DNA from: Proteles cristata cristata
Lineage: Eukaryota > Chordata > Mammalia > Carnivora > Hyaenidae
Length of the DNA stretch: 64,000 bases
Assembly: GCA_017311185.1 (NCBI GenBank)
Contig: JAESUZ010001514.1
Coordinates: forward strand, 620,001-684,000
Reading direction: 5' to 3'
Shown here piece after piece: positions 12,646-23,690 of the stretch. The notes below the pieces were generated by a model. The model saw only the letters and a list, made by a program, of their open reading frames with translations. It did not search any database and was not told where the DNA came from. Both the position numbers and the translations under genes were made by a program. How positions within the stretch are numbered: position 1 is the first letter of the stretch; each line of letters opens with the position of its first letter.

Positions 12646-13518
12646 AAAACAAATTTTTAAATTACCTTATTTTGAAATTCATGGACAACCTTGATCTTCA
12701 TAGGGAGATAAGTTGCCATCAATGAGCTCTCTTCTACACAAAACCTAAACATTAGTGGATTTAGAACTGGCAAAGAGGAAATCAAGTTGTCAAGGAATGT
12801 CAGCCCCAGAAGACATCATTCTTCCCACATTTTGCATTTAATAATCATGAAATCTGGGCCCAAAGATGAAAATGAATTTTGTTGAAGTTCTTGAGTTACA
12901 GATGAACAAAACCCTAAAAACTACTCTCTATTGTCACCTGCCATTCCATTGCAACTTCTCTAATGTGGGAAATGAGAATAATTAAAGTCATTTGGATAAT
13001 GTGCCTATTTCATTTTACTGGTTTATGAATTCCAAACTCCATAAAATCTGTTCCTCTTTTTCCAAAATTATACCAGTTGATTCCTGCATTTTCACCTAAG
13101 AATAAAAATGTACTCACCAGAATGAAAAGGAAATATCAAGGCAATGATGAAGAAAGCTGTGATTCTTGCTGACAAGAGGGATATTTTAATCAAGTCTGTG
13201 GAAGAAACCTTTAGAAATGCTCATCACATTGACATGTGCTAAACTGGATAGACCAAATGAATCCAAAACCCAGTTCTCAAAAGTTTCATACTTCTAAAAG
13301 AATTGCTCCAACCTCCCAAATGACTATTCCCTTTAGCTTCCTACAATCTTATGATTCAATAAAACATAAAATCTCACCACCAGAATGCCCCCTTGCCCAA
13401 AAGATAGACAAGAGAGCCCAGAAAAATAACTATTAACAAAATGAAAGGACTGCTTATTCTCCCAACTTGCAGTCAGCCCAGAAAAAGCTTAGCTGCATTT
13501 TTTAAAACTGCAAAGTCG

Positions 13519-13753
13519 AGGGGCGCCTGGGTGGCTTAGTTGGTTAAGCGTCCGACTTTCACTTAGGTCATGATCTCGCGGTTCGTGTGTTTGAGCCCCG
13601 CGTCGGGCTCTGTGCTGACTGCCAGCTCAGAGCCTGGAGCCTGTTTCAGGGTCTGTCACTCCCTCTCTCTCTGACCCTCCCCTTCTCACGCTGTCTCTCT
13701 CTCTCTCTCTCTCCTAGAAATAAATAAAACATTAAAAAAATTAAAAAAAAAAA
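13519..13753 (+). mobile_element. Young felid SINE with target duplication
   Basis: GGGGCGCCTGGGTGGCTTAG head, (CT)n, CTAGAAATAAATAAAACATT tail. Flanked by TAAAACTGCAAAGTC at about 13503-13517 and 13754-13768. Lies upstream of segment B exon 1. Confidence 0.93.
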
Positions 13754-14499
13754 TAAAACTGCAAAGTCAAATCTTCGTTATTTTTCTCAGGAAATAGGAA
13801 CAGTTATCTCTGTAAAGATTGACCTGGAGCTTTCCTCATAGCAGTGCGACACACCAGGGCCACCTCCCTAGATCCCCCACCTGACCCTCTGGACAGAGAG
13901 ATAATAGGGAGTGGTATCAACAGCTCTGGAGACTGTGACTATCATGTTCACCTTTCTTCCTTAGCCATCTCCTTCCAGCTAAGTCTTATTTCTCTGATGG
14001 TCAGGAGATTGACCAGGGTAAGAATAATGGCCCAGGGCAGATAAGATACAGAGACAGTCTTGTCCTCCCTCAGGGCTGTAAAGGAAGTCATGAGAGATGC
14101 CTCATACTTACCTCTCAGTAGATCTTCCCTCAGCATGAGCTTTGGGGACAATTTGATCTCATGGACCAGCAATATGGGGAAGGGTCAGAGATCCTAAGAT
14201 AGCAAAGGTATATGAAAGCTCTCCTGGCAAGTGAGTTGAAAAAGGACAAGAGCATAAAGCAGGAAAAAAGAAGAATTTGAGAATGATAGATAATTATGGA
14301 CCTAGCATTTAATATTTGTTAAAAACTACAGGCACATTAGAATTAGCTGAGAAACTTATAGAGAATGAATACCGTATCTGCAATCAAAATTGTGAGTTGT
14401 TAGCAGATGAGTCCTAGGCATTCGTGCATTGTAAAAGCTCCCAGATGAGTCTCAAGGGCACCCACGTCTGAGGTTGCTTGTCAAGAGGACAGGATGCAA

Positions 14500-14800
14500 G
14501 TGTGTTTTTATAACTGAGATGTAATTGACATGTGGGATTTGATACATTAACGTATTGCAGTGTGATTACCAATGCAATATTAGCTAACATCTCTATCACA
14601 TCACTTAAATATCTTCCTCCTCTTTTTCTTCCTCCTCCTTGTTCTTCTTTTTCTTCTTCTTTCTCCTCCTTCTTCTCCTTCTTTCTTGCAGTGAGAACAA
14701 TTAAGATCTAGTCTCCTAGCAGCTTTAAAGCTTATAAAACAGTATTGTTGACTAGAATAACTGTCCTATTCATTAGGTCTCCAGAGCTCGTGTTTTTGGA
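14500..14800 (-). mobile_element. Old L1 3'UTR fragment with (TTC)n tract
   Basis: ACTGAGATGTAATTGACATG, GTGATTACCAATGCAATATTAG and ATTAAGATCTAGTCTC read as the reverse strand of an old mammalian L1 3'UTR; a matching piece lies at 35158-35945. A pyrimidine TTC/TCC microsatellite occupies about 14612-14690. Confidence 0.6.
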
Positions 14801-15243
14801 CCAGGAGAGAGAGAAATCTGGGAAATGAGATTGAAACAGGGTGAGACAATGCCTTAAGTTCCATGGTAAAAATGTTCATTTCCATCAGAGATATTTGAGG
14901 GGCACTCGAAGCTTATAAAGGAAAGGGAGAAGTTTATTCATTGTTATTTCCTCTTTTATTAACTAATCTTCTACAATATGACTCAGTGGAAAGAGCTTTG
15001 TCAGTTTGAACACCAGAGTACAAATCCCATCGATCACTGAGTGATTATTTATTCATAAAGTTTGGATCCATGGTGTTCTTTATATGAGAAGTGTAGTATC
15101 TGTCTTATATCTTTGTGACAAATAAGGATAGAACACTTAAACTATCTGCACTTAAGATGTGTGTTTGGTAGACATTTGCCACCTTCATCCTATCTGTTAT
15201 ATTTAGCACTAAGGAAGCCAGGAAGTAGAAAGAAACTTTTGAG

Positions 15244-15443
15244 GAGAGCCCAGGTGGCTCAATCAGTCAAGTGTCTGACATCAGCTCAGGTCATATTATG
15301 AGTTCAAGCCCGGCATTGTTCTCTGCTGTTAGCGCAGAGCCCGCTTCAGATCCTCCATCTCCCTCACTCTCTGCCCCTCCACTGCTCTCTCTCTCTCTCT
15401 CTTTCTTACTCTCTCAAAAATAAATAAACATCAAAAAAAATGG
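15244..15443 (+). mobile_element. Carnivore SINE, diverged
   Basis: GAGCCCAGGTGGCTCAATCA head, CAGCTCAGGTCATATTATGA, (CT)n, CTCAAAAATAAATAAACATC tail. Confidence 0.85.
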
Positions 15444-15835
15444 GAAGAGTAACAGTTAATTGCACCAATTTATAAACAACTTTGAGACTAGTAATGTTTC
15501 ATGCCAATTTAATTGAAGAATCCACATCTTAGAAATAGAGAAAATACTCCTTTGTTACAGTAAAGTGAATATTATGCTTACACTAGCTCCTTGAATTATT
15601 TATTTACACAGACACCACCAAAAATACTTCTGGCAGACCAAGGTTTCTGGTGCAGAGCATTTGGGGAAAAGGCAAACTGAGACCTAGAGCAGAAGCTGCA
15701 GGGAAGATATTTATACTCTATACACTGGATTTCCCTTCTTCTATGTATTTGTCAGCAGGGATTAAGATTAGGAATTCTTAGCAGATAGGAATTCTTGCGG
15801 GACAAAAGACGATGGATGATTAAGGTATGAAAGAA

Positions 15836-16860
15836 AAAATCCCCTGCTAAGTAACAATTCTATACCTGGCAAAACTGTCCTTCAAAAATGAGAGAGAAAT
15901 TAAGACATTTCCAGAAATACAAAAGATGAAGGTATTCATTATCTTTAGAGCTATGTTTCAAAAGAACTGTAATAGAGACTTTTAATTTGAAATGAAAGGC
16001 CAGTAGACAATAACTCAAAATAATATGAAAGTGTTCTCCAGCAAACGTAAATACCTGGACAATTATAAAACCTCATAAAATTTTGATTTTGGTCCATAAA
16101 TCCACTGTTCATTCTTTTTTATAGGATTTAAAAGAGTAGTGCATTTAAAATCGGTTTTAAATATGTTAGTTCATAAGCAATCTAAAAAGATACAGTTTGT
16201 GACATCAATAAAATAAAGTAAGAGAGCAGAGCAGCAGTGCAGTAAACTCTATGCAATTGAAGTTAAGTTGTTATCCATTTGAAATAGATTGTTATGGGGC
16301 GCCTGGGTGGATTAGTCGGTTAAGCGTCCGACTTTCACTTAGGTCATGATCTCGCGGTTCGTGGGTTCAAGCCCCGCGTTGGGCTCTGTGCTGACTGTCA
16401 GCTCAGAGCCTGGAGCCTGTTTCAATCTGTGACTCCCTCTCTCTCTGACCCTCCCCTGCTCACGCTGTCTCTCTCTCTCTCCTAAACATAAATAAAACAT
16501 TAAAAAAAAATTGAAATAGATTGTTATAACAATAGTATACTTAAGTATGTTGAATAATTTGAATTAAAAACTTTAAACTCCAATGGCATATTTATAATTG
16601 TGGTATGTCCTATGTAATCCTCGTAGTAACCACAATGAAGATATCTGTAGAATATATATAGAAAATAAGGAATTAAAATATGTCACTACAAAAAAATCAG
16701 CTAAGCATAAAGAAAATTCAGTAAGGAAGGAAGTGAGGAACAAAAGAGCTATATGACAGAGAAAACAAGTTTAAAATGGCACTAATAATGTCTTCATTAT
16801 TAGAAGTTTCTTTAAATGCAAATAGAGTAAACTCTCCAATCAAAAGGCAGAAATTGGGAC
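15836..16860 (+). mobile_element. Old L1, ORF1 end to ORF2 start
   Basis: AATTCTATACCTGGCAAAAC and GACATTTCCAGAAATACAAA are typical of an ORF1 3' end; AACTCTCCAATCAAAAGGCA is the conserved start of ORF2, which a younger L1 cuts at about 16860. A young SINE sits at 16296. Confidence 0.7.
16296..16511 (+). mobile_element. Young felid SINE with target duplication
   Basis: GGGGCGCCTGGGTGGATTAG head, CTAAACATAAATAAAACATT tail. Flanked by TGAAATAGATTGTTAT at 16280-16295 and 16512-16527. Confidence 0.93.
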
Positions 16861-19800
16861 TCCTGGGAGGGATAGTGGCATAGGAGGAGGATCCTAAACT
16901 CAGTCCCATGAATACAAGATAACACTCACAATAACCCAGAAAAGAACCCAAAGACTGGCAGAACTGCACAATTCAGTGTAGACAGGGTGCGGAGCAGACC
17001 CTGCAGGTCTGGCCACAGGAGGGAGGGAACCGGGGTGCAGAGAGGGGCAAAAAACACTGTCACATCAGGAAGTCTGCATAGGGAAGATGACTCCATAGCA
17101 TTCGGCCTTGAAAGTTAGAAGTGCTGAATTTTTGTGCGTTTTTACAAACCAGTGGGACTTCAAGCCTGGAACTTGGAAAAATCTGCTGCACCTGGCTCTG
17201 GGGGAGCTCAGCTCTGGCATACTCTGCGGGGCAGCCCTGGATGGCCGCGGTTCCCACAGCAGCTGCTGGTTCCCTGTGGAAGAGGACCAGCGCCACCTTG
17301 TTAAAAGCGGCACTCACTACTTTCCAGAACAGAAGTAGCTGACTTTCCTAACATACAGAAATAGACACAGAATTAGGCAAAATGAGGAGACAGAGGAATA
17401 TGTCCCAAATGAAAGGACAGGACAAAAGACCTAAGCAAAATGGAGATAAGTAATATGCCTGATAGAGAATTTAAAGTCAAGGTCATAACATACTCACTGG
17501 ACTTGAGAAAAGAGTAGAGGACATCAGTGAGACTTTTACACAGAGATAAGAAGGAAGCAATCAGAAATGAAGAACAGTTTGTGAAATTAAAAATACACTT
17601 GATGGAATGGACAACAGGCTAAGGGAAGCCGAGGAATGAATTAATGACCTAAGAGACAAAGTAATTAAGCCAAGCAAGTGAGAGAAAATATAATCATGCA
17701 AAATGAGAACAGACTTAGAGAACTCTGTGACTTTAACAAGTATCATAACGTGCACTTTACTTTATAGAGACCTCAGAACAGAGAGAAAAGGTGGCAGAAA
17801 TTTTATTGGAAAAAATAATAGCTGATAATATGCCTAATCAAGGGAAGGAGACAGATATCCAGATCCAAGAGGCACAAAGATCCCCTAATAAAATCAATCC
17901 AAACGGGTCCATACCAAGAGACTTGATGACTAAAATGGCAAAAAGTAGTGATAAAGGAAAAAAATTAAAAGCAGTTAGAGAAAAGAGAGCAGTTAAGAGA
18001 AACCCCAAGGCTAGCAATAAATGTTTCTGCAGAAACATTGCAAACCTGAAGGATGTGGCATGATCCACTCAAAATGCTGAAAGGGAAAAATCTGTAGCCA
18101 AGAATACTATATCCAGCAAGGACAGAAGTATAGGTGAAGAGTAGAAGGAGAGGTAAAACATGTCTCAGATAAACAAAAACTAAGGGAATTTATGACCATT
18201 AAACCGGCCCCACAGGAACTATTAAAGGGAATTCTTGGGGTGGAAAGAAAAGACCGTAAGTGAAAGTATGAAAAGCAAGAAACACAAAAGCAGTAAAAAG
18301 AAGTACATCTGTAAAAATTAGTCAAGGGATTCACAAAATTAAACAATTTAAAATATGATACAATATACCTAAAACATGGCAGGGGGCAGAGAAGAGCAGT
18401 AAAGAATGGGTTCCAACTTAAGCAACCATCGACTTCACGTACACTGCTATAGGAAGAAGATGCTATATTCAAACCTAATGGTAACCACAAATCAAAAACC
18501 AGTAATAGATGTGCAAAGAATAGAGAAAGGAATCGAAGCATGTCATTGAAGAAAGCCAGCAAACTATGAAAGAGAGCAAGAGAAGAATCAGAGAAAAACT
18601 ACAAAAAAAAAAACAAAACAAACAAAAACCCAGCCACAAAACAAGTAATAAATGATTTGTTTAATAATTACTATTAATAATTACTTTGAAAGTAAATAGA
18701 CTTAACACTCCAATCAAAAGACATGGGGTTACGAAGCGAATTAAAAAAATAAGACTCACCTACATACTGCCTACAAGAGACTCATTTTGGACCTAAAGTT
18801 ACCGCAGATAGAAGAGTGAGGGGATGGAGAAATATTTATGATGCACATGGATGTCAAAAGAAAGCCAGGCTAGCAATACTTAGATCAGACAAAATGGACT
18901 TTAAAACAAAGGCTGTAACAAAAGAAGGACATTAGATAATAAACATAAAGGGGGACAATCTAACAAAAAGACATGACAACTGTAAATATTTATGCAGTCA
19001 ACCTAGGAGAACCCAAATACATAAAACAGTAACAAACATAAAGGAACTAATGGATAATAATAATAGTACAGTAATAGTAAGGGACTTGAACACACCATTT
19101 ACATCAATAAACAGACTACCTAAGCAGAAAATCAACAAGGAAGCAGTGGTTTTGAAAGACACACTGGAACAGATGGACTTAACAGATATACTCAGAACAT
19201 TCCAACCTAAAACAGGAGAATATACTGTTTTTTCAAGCGCACATGACACATTCTCCAGAATAGATCACATACTAGACCACAAAATAAGTCTCAACATAAA
19301 AGGATTGAAGTCATACGATGCATCTTTTATGACCACAATGGTATGAAATTAGAAGTCAACCACAAGAGAAAATTCGGAAAGAGCACAAATACGTGGAGGC
19401 TAATAACATAAGCAATGAATGGGTCAACGAAGGAATCCAAGAAGAAATAAAAATTACATGAAAAGAAATGAAAATGAACCATACACAATGGTTTGTACAA
19501 TACACAATGGTCTAAAACCTTTGGGATGTAGCAAAAGTGGTCCACAGAGGGAAGTTGATAGCAATACAGATCTATTTTAAGGAAGAAAAATCTCAAGAAC
19601 ACAATCCAATGTTACACGTAAAGGAGCTAGAATAAAAAAGAACAAACAAAACCCCAAACCAGAAGATAAGAGCAGAGATAAATGATACAGAAACTGAAAA
19701 ACAGAACAAAACAAAAATGATAGAGCAGATCAATGAAACCAGGAGCTGGTCCTTTGTTTGACATGATCACCCAAATTAATAACCTCTAGCCAGACTCATC

Positions 19801-19975
19801 CAAAAAGTAAGAAAGAGGACTCAAAATCACTAATGAAAGAGGAGAAATAATTGTAAGAGGATATTATGAAAAAATTATATGCCAGGAGATTGAACAACCT
19901 AGAGGAAATAGATAAATTCTGGGAAACATATAACCTACCAAAACTGAAGCAGGAAGAAACTGAAAATGTGAAGAC

Positions 19976-20029
19976 TGTCGGAGACCAGATCCGGCAGGTC
20001 CAGGGGTCGCTGAAGGATGGACGGTGTCG

Positions 20030-20087
<58 letters not shown>

Positions 20088-20862
20088 ACCCTGAGATTCT
20101 GGTCACCAGGCAGGCATCTCTGCTCTGACTGGAGCTCAACTTTATTTTAAGTGTTTTGGAGACAGCACAGAAGTGGCATTTGCCTTAGACAATGATTTCT
20201 GACAACAAACTTCTTTGATATGTAAGAATTTCCCGGAAATCTAGAAGACTCCTGCATAACCTTTATCAATAGTGATTGAGATGCTTATCCTATGGGGAAG
20301 AAGGTATCTTTAGACAAAGTTTTTAGCATAAAAAGGGTGAAGTTACTTCTTTTAAGGTGGAAGTATCAAGAAAAAACAGGTCTTCCAGGAAACACCTTTG
20401 CTCCCATAATGACAAAAGTAGTTCCTCAATAGGTTCCTTCACAGGGAGTAGTCAGCATATACAAGGCCAGAAAATGCTCCAAGCAGAAACAAATGGGTGA
20501 GGGTGGATATCTGCCCTTAACTCTAAATTAGGCTCTTTGTCTCAGGGCCAGACTCAAGCCCCCTTTATTATGTAAGTCTTGGATCTGCAAGGCCCTTAGG
20601 AAGAGCCTTTTGACAATGCTATCATCTGAAGTCTCTTTGGAAAGACAAGGACATGCCTTTCCTTATGAGCACTCTGTGTGGGGAATATCGGCCTGATCTG
20701 GACTATTGTGAGGCCTGGTCAATACCAGCGGCCTCATTTCCAACATGAGCCAGTAGTAGCAGAAGGAGATACCAGTTTTCATTCCTCATGGCAGGAGCTG
20801 TGCAAACACTGCCATTTCCTTGCTGTGACTGCCATCCAGAGAGGCCGGTGCGGCTCCCGGCA
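19976..20862 (-). mobile_element. Solo endogenous retrovirus LTR in L1
   Basis: An 887-bp block that breaks the L1 frame. On the - strand it begins TGCCGGGAGCCGCACCGG and ends GGTCTCCGACA, the TG...CA termini of a retroviral LTR. The flanking 4 bp AGAC is repeated on both sides (19972-19975 and 20863-20866), and removing the block restores continuous L1 sequence. A 4-bp duplication fits a gammaretrovirus-like (ERV1) class. A - strand AATAAA lies near 20142. A (GA)n run (about 20035-20086) lies close to the 3' end. No gag, pol or env is present. Confidence 0.85.
20035..20086 (+). repeat. (GA)n microsatellite inside the LTR
   Basis: About 26 uninterrupted GA units, long enough to be length-variable between individuals. 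Confidence 0.95.
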
Positions 20863-20985
20863 AGACTAATTACCAGCAATGAAATGGAATCAGTAATCAA
20901 AAGACTCCCAAAAAACAAAAGTTCAGGACCTGATGGCTTCACCAGCAAATTCTACTAAATGTTTAAAGAAGAATTAATACCTATT

Positions 20986-21190
20986 TTAAAATTTTTTAAT
21001 GTTCATTTATTTTTGAGAGAGAGAGAGAGAGCATGAGCAGGGGAGTGACAGATAGAGAGAGAGAGAGAATCCAAAGCAGGCTCCCACCATCAGCACAAAT
21101 CTCAACATGTGGCTCAAATTCAAGAACCAAGAGATCATGACCTGAGCTGATGTCGGATACTCAACTGACTGAGCCACTCTGCCACCCCGA
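20986..21190 (-). mobile_element. Carnivore SINE inside L1
   Basis: T-rich tail, ATTTATTTTTGAGAGAGAGAG, and head complement TGAGCCACTCTGCCACCCC. Target duplication TTAATACCTATT on both sides. Confidence 0.88.
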
Positions 21191-21304
21191 GTTAATACCT
21201 ATTCTTCTCAAACTATTCCAAAAAATAGGAGAAGAAAGAAAATTCTCAAAGTCACTCTATGAGGTCAGAACTACTTTGATAACCAGATAAAGACACCACA
21301 AAAC

Positions 21305-21520
21305 AGGCACCTGGGTTGCTTAGTCGGTTAAGCATCTGACTCTTGATTTCAGCTCAGGTCATGACCTCATGGTCATGTGATTGAACCTGTGCCTGACTCC
21401 ATGCTGGGCAGAGCCTGCCTGGGATTTTCTCTCTCCCTTTCTCTCTGCCGTTTCCCCATCCACACACTCTCTCTCTTAAAATAAACAAACACTAAAAAAG
21501 ACACACACACACACACACAC
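21305..21520 (+). mobile_element. Carnivore SINE inside L1, tail with (CA)n
   Basis: GGCACCTGGGTTGCTTAGTC head, CTCTCTCTTAAAATAAACAAAC tail, then a (CA)n run at 21500-21520. Confidence 0.85.
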
Positions 21521-21714
21521 AAAGAGAACTATAAGCCAATATTTCTGACGAACATAGACACAAAAACCTTCAATAAAAATACTAGCAAACCAAATCCAAG
21601 AATACATTAAAAAATTAATTCACCATGAAGAAGTGGGATTTACTCCTGGTATGCAAGGGTGGTTCAATATTTGCAAATCAATCAATGTGATACATCACAT
21701 CAACAAGAGAAGAT

Positions 21715-22495
21715 TTTCAACTTAACTAGGCATTTGGGAAACGCAAAAATAATAATAATAATAATTTTGCCTATACTTCATTCCTACTAAGATCACTACT
21801 ATTAAAAAAACAGAAAATAACAACTGTTGGTAAGGATGCGGAGAAATTGGAATCCTTATGTTTTGTGGGGAGGAATGCAAAATGGTACAGCCACCGGTGG
21901 GGCACAATATTTTGGTTTCTCAAAGATTTTAGAATAGAATTACTATATGATCTAGCAATTCTGCTTCAAAGTACATTTCCAAAAATAATAAAATGAGGAT
22001 CTTGAAGGAATATTTGCACACTCATGTTTATAGCAACATTTTCTCAATAGTCAAGAGGTGAAAATAATCCAAGTGCCCATCGATAGATGAACTGATTTTA
22101 AAAATGTGGCATGTACTACAATGGACTATTCCTCAGCCTTACAAAGAAAATCCTGACACATGCTATAACATGGATAAATCTTGAAGATATTATGCTAAGT
22201 GAAATGAGCTGGTCACAAAAAGACAATCACTGCATGATTGCACTCTTATAAAATTCATAGAAACAGGCAAATTCATAGACATAGAAAGTAGAATTCTTCC
22301 TGCCATGGGCTTTGGGAAGGAGAAATGGGCAGTTGTTTAATGAGTGTAGAGCTTTAGTTTTATAAGATGAAAAATTTCTAGAGATTAGTTTGTACAACAA
22401 TGTGAATATTTTTAACATGACTGAATTGCACAGTTGGAAGTGGTTGAGATGATGCATTTTGGTTATTTGTTTTTTTGCCGCAATAAAAAATAATT
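21715..22495 (+). mobile_element. Old L1, ORF2 end and 3'UTR
   Basis: CAAGTGCCCATCGATAGATGAA and GAAGATATTATGCTAAGTGAAATGAG are typical of ORF2 C-terminal coding DNA; it continues to a 3'UTR ending near 22495. Begins abruptly after the L1 at 16861. Confidence 0.65.
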
Positions 22496-23690
22496 TTAAA
22501 AGCTATTAGAGCAAGTAAAAAAGTTAAGGAAAATTAGAGAATATAAAAACAATATTTAAAAATCCGTTGTATTTCTATGTGATGAATAATCCCCCCCCCC
22601 ACACACAAATTAAGGAAAACAATTCCATTTACCACAGTGTCAAAAGAGAAATATTTAGAAATAAATTTAAACAGGGGCGTCTGGGTGGTTCAGCTGGTTA
22701 AGCGTCCGAGTTTGGCTGGGGTCATGATCTCACAGTTTGTGAGTTGGAGCCCCATGTCAGGCTCTGTGCTGACAGCTCAGAGCCTGGAGCCTGCTTCAGA
22801 TACTATGTCTCCCTTTCTCTCTGCCCCTCCCCTGCTGGCGCTCCGTGTCTCTCTCTCTCTTTCAAAAATAAATAACATTAAATCTAAGAAAAGAAAGAAA
22901 GAAATTTAAACAATACAATACTTGTACACTGAGAATTTATAAAATGTATACTACTAAGAATCAAACCTATAAATACTGAGAACAAAGTGATGCATGAGAA
23001 AGGCAGAAGATCAAAATGGGTGAAGAGTGAGATATACCGGCTCCCAGTGATGGATGAATGAGTCATGGGAATAAAAGGAATGGTGTAAAGAACACAGTCA
23101 ATGTTACTGTAAAAGTGTTGTTACATTGAGGGGAGGTAGCTATGCTTGTGATGGGCATAGCATTAAGTACAAAGAGATTGAATCACTATGTTTTCATTTG
23201 ACATCACTATTTTGTGGCAACTATCCTCAATTAAAAACATTTTTTTAAAGAAGCATATACATACACACTGAGTTTTTCCAGAAAAAATATTTAAGAAAAT
23301 TAAAAAACACTGCTAAAAGAAATTAAAGAAGACTTAAAGGAATGCAAAGAGATCACATGTTCATAGTTTGAAAGACTTAATCTTGTTAAAATAGTAATAA
23401 TCCCCAATGCATTTAGGGTCATTTAATGTAATCCCGATCAGAATTCCCACTGTGGTTTGTTTTGTTTTGTTTTGTTTTGTTTTGCTGCAATTGGCAATCT
23501 AATACTAAAACTTACACTGGATTTCAAGAGAGCCTATGTAGCCAAAACAATCTTGAAAAAGTGTAAAGTTAGAGGATTTACATACCCAAATTTAACACAT
23601 ACTACAACGTTGTAGTGATAAGAAGGTGTGGTACTGGTATAAGGATAGACACATAGAGAATAGAATAGATAAGGAGTCAAAATAAATTCA
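22496..23690 (+). mobile_element. Old L1 fragments, ORF2 and 3'UTR pieces
   Basis: AATTCCATTTACCACAGTGTC and CCTATGTAGCCAAAACAATC are ORF2-derived. 22995-23260 looks like a separate L1 3'UTR (GTCATGGGAATAAAAGGAATGG and following). A (TTTTG)n run lies at about 23458-23483. Confidence 0.6.
22673..22902 (+). mobile_element. Carnivore SINE inside old L1
   Basis: GGGGCGTCTGGGTGGTTCAG head, CTCTCTTTCAAAAATAAATA tail. Flanked by GAAATAAATTTAAAC and GAAATTTAAAC. Confidence 0.85.

Larger units (their letters stand above)
9754..13184 (-). pseudogene. SPINK-like gene of segment B with intact Kazal exons but broken 5' exons
   Basis: Paralogue of the segment A gene. Exon 4 (9799-9754) encodes KSSDDIKLAYYGEC then TGA. 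Exon 3 (11030-10915, 116 nt) encodes [13 protein letters not shown], then [19 protein letters not shown] and VFC; it has a CTCAG acceptor, a GTAAG donor and the family phase, and joins exon 4 in frame. The spacing is Kazal-like and the predicted P1 is Arg, as in trypsin-type inhibitors. The 5' exons are damaged. In exon 1 (13184-13118) the codon aligned with the segment A ATG is ATA, no in-frame ATG lies between the upstream TGA and the donor, but the hydrophobic core (ITAFFIIALIFPFHS) remains. Exon 2 (about 12016-11979) has an in-frame TAA at 12002-12000, and its donor reads ATAAGT instead of GTAAGT. Skipping exon 2 would shift the frame. Most likely a pseudogene; an unseen alternative first exon could still rescue it. 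Confidence 0.7.
9530..15600 (-). repeat. SPINK segment B: duplicated unit with decayed gene
   Basis: Collinear with segment A over the 3' flank (9540-9750), all four exons, intron 1, the upstream block (about 13970-14180) and the distal flank (14810-15600). SINEs at 10516, 12423, 13519 and 15244 and an old L1 piece at 14500-14800 were added since. Divergence from A looks well above 10 percent by eye, so the duplication is not recent. Confidence 0.65.
16861..21714 (+). mobile_element. Carnivore L1 with 5'UTR, ORF1 and ORF2 remains
   Basis: Starts GACTCCTGGGAGGGATAGTGG, a carnivore L1 5' end. ORF1 remnants run about 17380-18240. ORF2 begins near 18690 with an endonuclease domain (ACTCATTTTGGACC for the QETHF site, GACTTGAACACACCATT for the GDFNTP region, about 19080). 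The reverse transcriptase part follows at 20867 with ACCTGATGGCTTC and continues to about 21714. Many stops and shifts. A solo LTR (19976-20862) and two SINEs split it. Confidence 0.85.

Noticed and set aside
14500..14800. Old L1 3'UTR near segment B as an insertion shared with the one beside segment D (35158-35945)
   Set aside because: It sits between the upstream block and distal flank in B but outside the block in D, so it is more likely an independent insertion.
17060..17342. Overlapping open frames on both strands
   Set aside because: They lie in GC-richer L1 5'UTR and lack domains or splice context.
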